From Acanthamoeba sp. SK_2022b (lineage: Eukaryota > Discosea > Longamoebia > Acanthamoebidae), in the NCBI GenBank assembly GCA_027943245.1, contig JANDJZ010000024.1:182848-246847 (forward strand): a stretch of 64,000 nt of DNA. Reading direction: 5' to 3'. The notes beneath the pieces were generated by a model. It saw only the letters and a list, made by a program, of their open reading frames with translations. It was not told where the DNA came from and searched no databases. Positions 55,576-64,000 of the stretch are shown here, piece after piece (the stretch's first letter is position 1; each line of letters starts with the position of its first letter). Made by a program: the position numbers and the translations under genes.

Positions 55576-58500
55576 ATGGACGATACGTCGTGCTACGTGT
55601 TTGAGGCACCAGCGTCCCCTACGGCGGAGGCCGCCTCACCGCACGCAGCAGAGTCTACAGGGGAGGAGCTGGCATCCCCTCCCGCAGATTCAGTGTACGG
55701 CTGCTACGGGTTTCGTCCGTCGCTGGTCTATTTGGATTCAGACGAGGACCACCACACGGACCGCGAGGCCGAGGAGAATGCGGACGAAGAGGCGGTCGAC
55801 GGTGAAGACGACGTGCACTTCGATCTCTCCTACCAGGTGACTGATGGCGAGCCCGAAGTCTTGGACGACGACAGCGACGGCGATGCGGAAAGCAAGCAGG
55901 CGTGCACTGGTACCACGCCGCCACGCACCACCGAAACGGAGCATGAAGTAGAAGTGGGGGATGGGGGCGTGTACCTGCTGGATCCGGTCGATTCCATCCG
56001 CCACAGCGGCACTGCCGGCGAGGGCGAAGCCCGCAAGCAGCAACAGGCGGACCTGACAGGATCGTCGTCCGTGGTCTACACGAGCACGATAGAGGCCGAG
56101 AGCGAGACCGAGCGGGAGGAAGTCGCGCAGCCACATGAGCAAGAGGCGAGCCCCCGCGCAGCCCTGTCCGCCAGTCCTCGAAGGAGCAGTCCCAGCGGCT
56201 CCAGCAGTACGTCGGCTTGCCTCCCCGCAAGCTTGCCAACTTGCCCTGCGCTGATCGACGCGGTGCATGGCCTGTGGCTCAGCGAGCCCTCGCGGTGCCG
56301 GTCTGAGTCTGAGCGAGCAGGAGAAGAAGGACCTGCAGTGGAACGAGGTCTTTCAACAGCTCTACAGCGAGATGAGGGCGCGACACCGGGAAGGCCGGCC
56401 CTCGCTCGAGATCTACAGGAAGCTGAGCTACCATGCCCACGACTTCCTCAGCGCCGCAGGTATCAGGCCAGCGACCACACCTGCAGATAGATCTTACACT
56501 CGCTCACGCCACTCATGCAGAGACGTACGGTAAGATCATCATAAGCGAGCGCTACCTCGCCGATGACCTGAAGACGATCAAGCCAGTTAACATGGGCGGT
56601 GCCGCTCACCTCCCTCCCCTGCGCTAGCTCGCTCATCAATGACCGATATGCGATGATTGACCGCGTCTCATTGGCAGGCGCGGCTGGAGGCACCAAATAC
56701 GTTTGCCGAGGCATCCTCTTCAAGTTCTCTGGTTCGGAGTTCATTGGCAGCCTCCTTCTTCGTGTGCATTTCAGTGGCTGGCTGGCTGGCTTACTGACGA
56801 GAGATCGGTCACACTTGGGCACTGATATCAGTGGACACCAAGATAAAGGGCGCCACGAGTAAGGTGTACATGTACGGAGGGAGGAAGCCCTGTGATGAAA
56901 AGGCCATGAAGGCAGGCGGCCACGAGCTGAAAGGTAAAATGCTCGTGCTCGTGCGGCAGCGAAACGCCGGAAGCTGATTGGACAAACACACGCACACAGG
57001 GCTCGAGGGATACTTTCATAGTGGTGTGGACGCACTTCACTGTCCTCTCATGGTGATCATCGGTACGCATGCCCTCTACTTGATGCGGGATTGGCGGCCA
57101 AAATTTTCACTTTGCTCGTTCATGCGTGGGACGCCAGATTTCAGGGGCTATCGACTGACCGCCATGTCCACACTCCCGATCGGAACCGACACCTTGCTCT
57201 ACGGCTCTGGGTACCATGTGCTGATTCCCGTCGTGTGCCTGGCTCAGCCTGATGTGAGCGTTCCCAAACTACCAGAGACGCAGGCAAGACAGTCAAGGCA
57301 GACAACGCGCTGCTGAACGAGGCCATGGACAGGGCGGGCGAGCACCTCAACCTGGCTTCTCACTTGGTTGGCTCTTTGCTCTCTTTCTAGCTCGGCTCGG
57401 TGGCCAAGCTCTCAATCTAACCAATGGTGTTGAACCGTGTGAACGATCAGGTGGGCGACAAGATGCTCTGCGGTCCCGGCGATGTGCGTCCTCCGAGTCT
57501 CTTCCTCCTCCTTGGCGGCCTGGTCTCACTCCTCTCTGACAGATTGAAGGCCATCTGGGAAGGGACGGGCGCTTCTACGTGATCGACTACGCACGCACAT
57601 TCCCGCCCGAGGGCCCTCCTCCCAAGTACGCGCTCCCTCAATCAAGGCGCTGATCGCTCAGCAAGGCACCTTGAGATGGAACACTAACGAGCCTTGCGTG
57701 CGCCCCTACCTCCGGGCAACAGTTTGAAAGGGTGGGACCGCAGGTCGGTCTTCTACGAGCTGCTGCGGCCGGAGCTGGTCAGGAGATACCCGCGGTCGCT
57801 CTCCTCGGATGCTTTCTCTAACTGGCAGCTCCACGAGCCTCGCATGAAGTCGTAAGTCACCCTCGCTTCTTGCGTGATACCCATCAACAAAGCGCTGCGC
57901 CTTCGTTTCTACCAGACTCAACGACGACGTGACGAGAGCGAGACACTACCTCCACCACGTCGTCATCCCCGAGTTTGCGGAGAAGCTCAGGGACCCTCAG
58001 TTCACCAGCGCCTTCTTTCCTTCCGTCTTCCACCCGTCGTTCATCTTCAATCAGAAGTGCCCTCCCCATCCTTTGCGGAGAGCGACTCGCGCAAGTTCTG
58101 CTGCTGAACGTTTCGTCTTGGCAGGAGCGAGGGCAAGGACGAGGCGCTGCTCGGCTTTGCGCTGCACAAGCACGGCATCAACATGCGCCACCTCGGCAGG
58201 GTCAGGTGAGTGCCCGGTCTCCCTTGCCCTATGACCAGGCCCACTACGCGCAACGCTGATCTCCCGCATACCAATTATGCAGAGCGTGCCTGCTGGCTGA
58301 CACATTCGACAATTCGAACGCGGCCCTGGTCGACGTGGCCGCGCAGGATGCGTCGCGCAGCCCTGCATCATTCGCCTTCTTGGGTACCTCTCCCGCTGTC
58401 TGGCGTGAGAGCACCTCAATCTATTGAATGCAACTTACTGACCGTTACGTTGTGGCAGGTCCTGCTGGTCCCCAGATCTCGCCGCTGGACAAGGTCAAAG

Positions 58501-60923
58501 CGCTCCTGCTGGCTGAGATGGTGGCTCGCGTGATCAAGAACCTCGCTCGCAAGAAGATGCGGCGCCTCTTCCGCAAGTCCAAGCTCCCCTCCGGTAGGTC
58601 TCCCTGAGGGCTGCAGAGGTGGGGGAGGGGACAATGTGCTGAAGTCAGCACGACGAAATGGTCGCGACCAGAGGAGCCCTACCGGAGCATGCTCTCGACC
58701 ATTCTCAATTCGATCCTCAGCAGCAGCGAGGCGTTCTGGATGCGCAAGGTGAGGAGGCCTCTCATCAAGAAGTTTGGCGAATCGTCGCTGAGCGCGGAGG
58801 AGCTCGACGGTCCCTCTGTCTGCAAGCCCATCAAAGACGCCCAGCTCGAGGCCATCCTCATCCGCAGGTGCGTGGTCGGTGTCTTTGGAACGAACGTGTG
58901 GCATGCAGGTCGTGGTCTCACTGGCGCATTCGCAGGCTGCTGGGGATGCTGGGCATTTCCATGAGCGTGTCTGCATGGACGGCGATGCTGAACAACCCCT
59001 TTGCGCGCATGCAGCCCTCCGACATCGTGCTCATCGGGGCCCGCGGTTCGAACTAGGCCATTACCCTCGTATATCATAGATTGCGATAACAGCACAACTC
59101 ATCTTGTCGTGTGATTGCAACAGTCAAGTATCAGTCGGTGATCGACTACAGCGAAGGCGTGGCCATGTACATGGAAGCCAGGAAGCAGCGCAGAAGGATC
59201 ATCGAAGAGCTCTCCCTGGAGTATGTTACCCGCCCTATCCTCGGGGGATACACTGCTCTGTGTGGCCGCTGATTCCTGGGCTCCCTGGTCTACGCCATCG
59301 GCCTGCACAGGAAGCACGACATGAATGCGGGCCTGATTGGCGCGTCCCCCGACGACCTCAGGTTGCTCACCTACGCCAACGAGAAGCTTCACCTCTCGCT
59401 CTCTGTTAACACGCAACACTCGGCGGGGCTGATCTATCTCGGTTCGTCGACCGTCTCCTTGTGCCCTTGTGTCCCGCATGTCCGCGGCGCTCAATCGGGT
59501 GTCGTGTCATATCGTGTCGTTTCGTGTGTTTGTGTCGTTCAGGTTGTGTGCTGTTGGAAATGTGCAAGATGGTGTGCGGGCCCGTGCAGCAGTTCCTCGC
59601 CAGGGCCATCGAAACGTTTGAGGAATGGTGAGTTATGGTCGTTCTTTGGTCTTGTGATGGTGATGTAGGCGTAGGTTTGATGCGGCTCTGACCCTTCCAT
59701 AGTGTTGCCTTGGGCGAGGAGGACCCATTGCTGCAGTTCAGTTACGGCGAGAGTCTCTGTCTGAACGCCGCCTGGGAATGCATGGTCTCCAAGCAGAGCG
59801 TGGCTGCCCATCTGGACATGATTCGGGGTACGCCGGTGCTGTCGCTTATGCAATCGCCATGTTTGCTCTGACCACCTGATACCAATCGGAGCAGGCAAGA
59901 GCGTGCTAGAGAAAAGCTTGGGCTTGGGAGAGAATGGCAGCGAGTGCAGGGCCCGCATGGTGTCCCACGCCAACACTCTCTACAAGGACTCCAGGGGCTT
60001 GTATACGCATGCCATGACCAAGGGGCCACGATCTCTCACACAAAGCGCGGCCTTCATGGAGTTCGGCGTGGAGATGACCGATCTTGTTGTTCGAGCCCTC
60101 ACACGCAAAAAGAACGAAAGCGAAGGAGGCGAGAACGAAAGAGACAAAATCCAGAAAGAGGCCCTATCCGAGAGCAAGGGCAAGGGCAACGCCACGGGGG
60201 AGAGCGAAGACGAGGAAGCGGGTGGCCAGCAGCTTGCCACCGACGAGCAGCAGAGCATCACCAAGGAGAGACGTATTCGCACCTTGGCCACTCTGTTGGG
60301 CGCCAATCTGCGGTTTGCACAGGGACTCGCCAAGCCCAACGCCAGCTCGGCGCTCTTTGGGCAGGGACAGCAGATGGTGCGTTCAATCGACTGAGATAGC
60401 TCTCCTCTCTCTGATCTGCTGATCTGTTTCTGTTTTACAACTGCAGATTCGGGACGTGTTGCACGAAGAGCCAATGCTGGCTGTTGAGCTCCTGGCAGAT
60501 TGCAGTGGCAGCCTTCGCAGGTATGCCCTTCCTCCCATCTTCAACGACAGTGAGCCTTTCTATTGACGTCCATCCGTTCGCGCCAGGTACAAGCGAATGC
60601 TGGCTGAGTGGGGTGCGCCTCACATGCACAAGCAAGACGAGACTGAGTACATCATTATGAAGCTGCGTGCAACACATGAAGCTCTCCCTTTAGCTGGTAC
60701 GGCATTCATGAGCGTCCCTCTCTCCCCTGGCCATCATACATGTCATGTGTTCACGAGTTCACTGAGAACTTAATGACATGTGTGATGGCCACCAGGCGCC
60801 TTACTGCCCCTGCGCGAGGCAGTGGCAGCCAAGATTGCAGAGGCCGAGGAACAGGCCCGCGTTGATGCCGAGATTACAGCGACCAACAACCCGGCTGCTC
60901 ATCCTAGGCCTCTCTTGCCTTAG
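55576..60923 (+). CDS. CLU/TIF31 (clustered mitochondria)-like protein
   Basis: ATG 55576 opens a 200-residue acidic disordered N-terminus (SDEDHHTDREAEENADEEAV region). The CLU domain begins LSEQEKKDLQWNEVFQQLYS, then ETYGKIIISERYLADDLKTI, KYVCRGILFKF, GGRKPCDEKAMKAGGHELKG, VDALHCPLMVIIDYRGYRLT, AMSTLPIGTDTLLYGS, IEGHLGRDGRFYVIDYARTF with PPEGP and SVFYELLRPELVRRYPRSLS. The C-terminal region has GKDEALLGFALHKHGINMRH, LARKKMRRLFRKSKLP and, after many exons, QLLADCSGSLRRYKRMLAEW-type helices to the stop at 60923. WNEEFQ-like, DYRGYR, D-G-R-x-Y-x-x-D and LRPEL blocks are typical of CLU, which binds mRNAs for mitochondrial proteins. I could not see the usual C-terminal TPR array. At least twenty introns; a frame change near 56200-56300 implies an intron I could not fix. 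Confidence 0.7.
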
Positions 60924-61031
60924 CAGAGCATTCTTCTTGTGCGCAGCGCAATCTTCACCGAAGGAGAGAAATTTAGATACGGCTTTGCCTTGGCAGCAAC
61001 CACAAACGCGTTGCGCACAAGAACAGAAGAC

Positions 61032-61866
61032 ATGTCTATAACGGTGGTGTCAGCGGAGCAGTTGGATGGGCTGCAGGGCATGTTCCCGAACGAGACACAG
61101 GAGGGGCTGCGACGAGCGTTGCGCGAGCACAAGGGAGATCTAGAGGCGACAATCGAGGCCCTCCTCCGCGCACAAGCGCCCGTGGCGAAAGATGGAAGCG
61201 GGGACAAGAAGACTACAGAAACGGGGTGGACCTGCGACGCCTGCACGTTCCAGAACGAGTCAGGCTGCCGTCGCTGCGCCATGTGCGACGGCCCAAGCCC
61301 CCTCACAACCACCTCGGTCACTACCCACAAGGTACCCCACAACTCTAATTAGTATTTATTAAGATGTACATGAACAATAATAAAACAATAATAAAACGAG
61401 CAATCATTTGATAGAATACTTCTCCTTTCCCACCCAAGGGCGAGCCAACGGACAATGGAGGGTTGGTGGTGCCGCCGTGGTGGGCCACGTTCTGGCACGA
61501 ACACCGCTCCGCTCTCAAGTGTGACGAGCGTGCTGCCAAGGAGATCCTCTTTGCCGTATGTCTCTCTTTCCCATCAGATGGTGGTGCGATGCCCTGGCTA
61601 AAGCGGAACGACGTGGTGGTGCGTGTGCTTGGTGGCGACAGGGCGGCCGGTTCAAAAACAGCCAGATCCTCACCGTAGACATCAAGTCCAAGATCTACCG
61701 CCTACTGGGCGCCGAGGAGGTGCACCACATCGCGCCGCCAGAGAACGACTACTTCACTCCTGGCCCCTTCCCGTGGCCTACGCCTCCCGCGCCCGCGCAC
61801 GGCGGCTACCCGACCTTACCGTCGTTCCCGCATGTTCCCTACCCGCACCACCGCTCCTTGGGCTAA
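61032..61866 (+). CDS. CUE domain plus RanBP2 zinc finger protein
   Basis: ATG 61032 begins MSITVVSAEQLDGLQGMFPN, then ETQEGLRRALREHKGDLEAT and IEALL: a three-helix CUE/UBA ubiquitin-binding fold (MFP and LL markers). It is followed by TGWTCDACTFQNESGCRRCA with MCDG, a four-Cys RanBP2-type zinc finger (C-x2-C-x10-C-x2-C). After an AT-rich intron (about 61332-61439) the next exons give PPWWATFWHEHRSALKCDER with AAKEILFA, WWCDALAKAERRGGACAWWR, GGRFKNSQILTVDIKSKIYR and a Pro/Tyr/His-rich tail ending HHRSLG. The tandem ubiquitin-binding modules suggest a ubiquitin-linked adaptor; the C-terminal Trp-rich part is unrecognised. It starts only 108 nt after the CLU-like stop, in the same direction. 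Confidence 0.75.
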
Positions 61867-62086
61867 AGTGATGAGCAACCACTCTTAAAGCCAACCCTTT
61901 ACGCGTGATTTGTATGGCGACACATGCCTCTCCCCCGATGGTGGAGCATAAAAAACCCTTTTACGCACTATCATAACGCCCAACGTAGCTATCGATATCC
62001 CCGAGAAAGGGAAAGAAGAAAAGCGTCAGAGAGCCGCTTCTTCAAGCACCTGTACTGAGAAAGATCTTGTTGTTCAGTTAAGAGTC
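61867..62086. other. Short intergenic gap
   Basis: 220 nt with AATAAA-poor 3' flank of the zinc-finger gene and the promoter of the next gene. No tRNA-like fold or TATA box recognised. Confidence 0.4.
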
Positions 62087-64000
62087 ATGGCCAACTTCTC
62101 CACGGAAATACCTACGTGGCTGCAGCCACTTGCAACTTGGCTTGCTGAGTCTTCCGCTGACAGCGTGCCAGCAGCTTATGAATCGGTTCCAGTACGTTCG
62201 TGCACTTGCTTTCATTAACCAGTTTCCACCTAAACAAAGGATTGCAGAAGGATGACATACACCCCAGCATGCGACAATACCTGGATGAAAATATAAGCTC
62301 TTTGAGGCGTGTAGGTGCCCTATACAAGATCAAGGACCAAGCATGGCCTTCAGTCGTGTTGGACTTACCTTGGCGAGACCACTTCCTTCACATGCTGAAA
62401 ACGACCTTCACACGGGTACTGACTCACGCACGGTCCAATACCGCAGCTCAATACGGCTGTTACTGTCAGGTTCTTCTACTGCACAACGACTGTGCTGGGG
62501 ATGTGGCGCCTACCGAACAAACGTGGCGCAGCTATGTGTATGCAGATGGCGACCAGATCTTCTTCTCTGACCATGAGCTTGGCGTTGAGTGGTTCGGATT
62601 CCCTGTGCATTCCCCTTGTATCAATCTGACGTGAATCGTAGCAATAGTCAAGTGGTGTCACACACTGGATCGAGCAAGATAGTGCAAATCTACTCTGATG
62701 TTACTCTTGGTGTTGCCGCCAGAGTAGCTCCCAGCTTTCGTTGCTGCTCAACCGGACGCATATCATTTGCCATCGCCGACGCTGAGGAAAAGAGGTATTC
62801 CGATGACCGCTTCGATGAGTACGTCCAAACCAATTCCTTCTCTATTAAGGACATCTCGTCTTAGACTTGCTCATGTGCAGATCCAAGTTGCTCTGCGTTA
62901 TGTCAACTCGCATGGCCTACATCACTGAAAGCTTGAAGCTTTCCAGGCACCATGTTGCGAGGAACGGCGTTCCGCTAGCCGCTGGGGTTGGAATCGCGCG
63001 ATCCGGCCCCATCTGGACAGTTTATCTGGCGTGGAGGGAGGAGGAGCGGTTCTGCTGGACTAAGCTCATCGCGGAGAAGGATCTTACAAAACCAGAGGAC
63101 TTCTTCCACTACACCACCTTCACGTGGCGTCTTTTCTGCTATGCGAGGATGTACAAAGAAGCCATCAAGCAGACCATCGCTGATATAGCAGTACGCTACC
63201 ACATAATGAACAGCCCTAACGGATAGCCGAAAAGGTTGAGTCCACCTAGAATGAGGGTGAAAAACAGGACCCAGGGCCTGACTTCACCGAGGACGAAGCT
63301 GAGGATGACAGTGGAGACGGCAAACAGGATACGGATGATGAAGCTGGACAGGAGCGGGACGCAGAAGTGCCTTTTGAGCAGGGCCGCTCATATGAACGCC
63401 AGGTGCAAAGCAAAAAGGTAGGACACCCTTAGGATTGTTTCAAACATTTTGCTACGCAGGGAAGTGAGCCCAGTGATGACACTTTGCAATAGACGGAGCA
63501 ACCAAGACAGGCAGCTGGAGAACTAGCAGAAGTGCGGGTGCTCACCGAGGTCTGTCGTCTTGTCTTGTACGCAATTTATGGTGGCACTGAAGCGACTGTG
63601 TGGCAGGCAAGTGAACCGTGCTCTTTGGTGGTGGTAGGGAGAAGAGAGGACGATCAACTGGTGGTTCGAAAGGAGTACGAGGCTTGGGCACAACCTCGTT
63701 ACCTTCGTGAGCTTGCGGCATACTCCCTGCTAGCTGATCAAGGTGAACGCCTACAGCACCATCTTTGACGTATGCCCTTACCATTGTCATCTCTGCTCTT
63801 CTGCAGGTTTCACACCCAGGCTCTTGTCGCATAATGCCAGCAAAGACGGCCAACGATTCACATTAGAACTTGAGTACCACCCTAATCTCGGGTGCGACTA
63901 CTGTCCAGAGTCACTGCCCGATCTGAGGGACTACATGACTGGTGTGCTTAAGGTACACTTAAGAGGCACCTGCAGCTCCTAGCGCGAGGACTCACCTTCT
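62087..64000 (+). CDS. Multi-exon protein with kinase-like C-terminus, cut by right edge
   Basis: ATG 62087 starts MANFSTEIPTWLQPLATWLA, spliced to KDDIHPSMRQYLDENISSLR, DQAWPSVVLDLPWRDHFLHM and YVYADGDQIFFSDHELGVEW. Later exons give SKIVQIYSDVTLGVAARVAP, GRISFAIADAEEKR, IARSGPIWTVYLAWREEERF, EDFFHYTTFTWRLFCYARMY and an acidic linker (EDEAEDDSGDGKQDTDDEAG). The last readable exons contain LVVRKEYEAWAQPRYLRELA, AYSLLADQ, TPRLLSHNASKDGQRFTLEL, and LPDLRDYMTGVLK: beta-3 Lys, alpha-C Glu and hinge of a divergent protein-kinase fold. The catalytic loop lies beyond base 64000. The block with FAIADAEEK could be a PD-(D/E)XK-like nuclease, as in crinkler-type effectors, but this is speculative. Exon joins are approximate. 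Confidence 0.5.

Noticed and set aside
1..64000. Search for tRNA, 5S rRNA, CRISPR arrays, operons and prokaryotic insertion sequences
   Set aside because: No B-box plus cloverleaf, no 5S core and no regular direct repeats with spacers were found; gene structure is eukaryotic throughout.

Overview
This is an intron-rich, compact, GC-rich nuclear segment from a free-living amoeba, almost certainly Acanthamoeba. The strongest clue is a gene for a cyst-wall lectin of the Leo type, with two 8-cysteine domains separated by a Thr/Lys/His-rich spacer, lying tail to tail with a secreted GH5 cellulase. Short spliceosomal introns (about 50-100 nt where no repeat is present), small intergenic gaps, a LamG-like receptor with an NPxY tail, an NADPH oxidase, Rac and RFX genes agree with this. 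No prokaryotic, organellar, tRNA or rRNA gene is visible.

Layout, left to right. 0-10 kb: a TLDc-domain gene cut by the left edge (-), a WDR59-like WD40/RWD protein (-), an HDHD3-like HAD hydrolase (+), a small secreted Cys protein (-), a calcipressin/RCAN (+), a weak small ORF and a CpG-poor non-coding block. 9.8-14 kb: a second small secreted Cys protein, then the cyst-wall lectin (+) and the GH5 cellulase (-). 14-25.5 kb: F-box/WD40 protein (-), ABCG half-transporter (+), a stand-alone copia Gag-like ORF (-) and a gp91phox-type NADPH oxidase (-). 25.7-33.2 kb: nucleolar-type FKBP, a mitochondrial LYR-like/SirB1-like protein, an 837-nt block with no CpG, Pmp3, the Smc5/6 subunit Nse4 and a 57-residue membrane microprotein, all on the minus strand. 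33.4-40 kb: two tandem RFX-family genes (-). 40-50 kb: an endopolyphosphatase/ASM-like phosphoesterase (-), an orphan locus (+) and a roughly 6.6-kb gene for a large type I membrane protein (-). 50-64 kb: mitochondrial uS9 (+), a Rac GTPase (-), a DCD1-like Ntn hydrolase (-), a long CLU/TIF31-like gene (+), a CUE/RanBP2-zinc-finger gene (+) and a kinase-like gene running off the right edge (+).

Functional themes. Encystment is represented by the lectin and cellulase pair. TOR/nutrient sensing (WDR59-like), calcineurin control (RCAN), ROS and actin signalling (NOX, Rac), genome maintenance (Nse4), mitochondria (uS9m, LYR/SirB1, CLU) and phosphate/lipid turnover also appear, but most neighbours look unrelated. 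Many gene pairs are divergent, with only 190-310 nt between start codons.

The features most worth a second look are blocks nearly free of CpG inside a CpG-rich genome, a Rac protein whose catalytic Gln is replaced by Ser, a large receptor ending in an NPMY tail, tandem RFX paralogues, an LYR-like/SirB1-like fusion, a Gag ORF with normal CpG content, and eight (CA)n tracts that all have the same strand polarity. Exon boundaries were worked out by hand from reading frame and GT-AG sites. Where I give only an outer span, internal exons are approximate.
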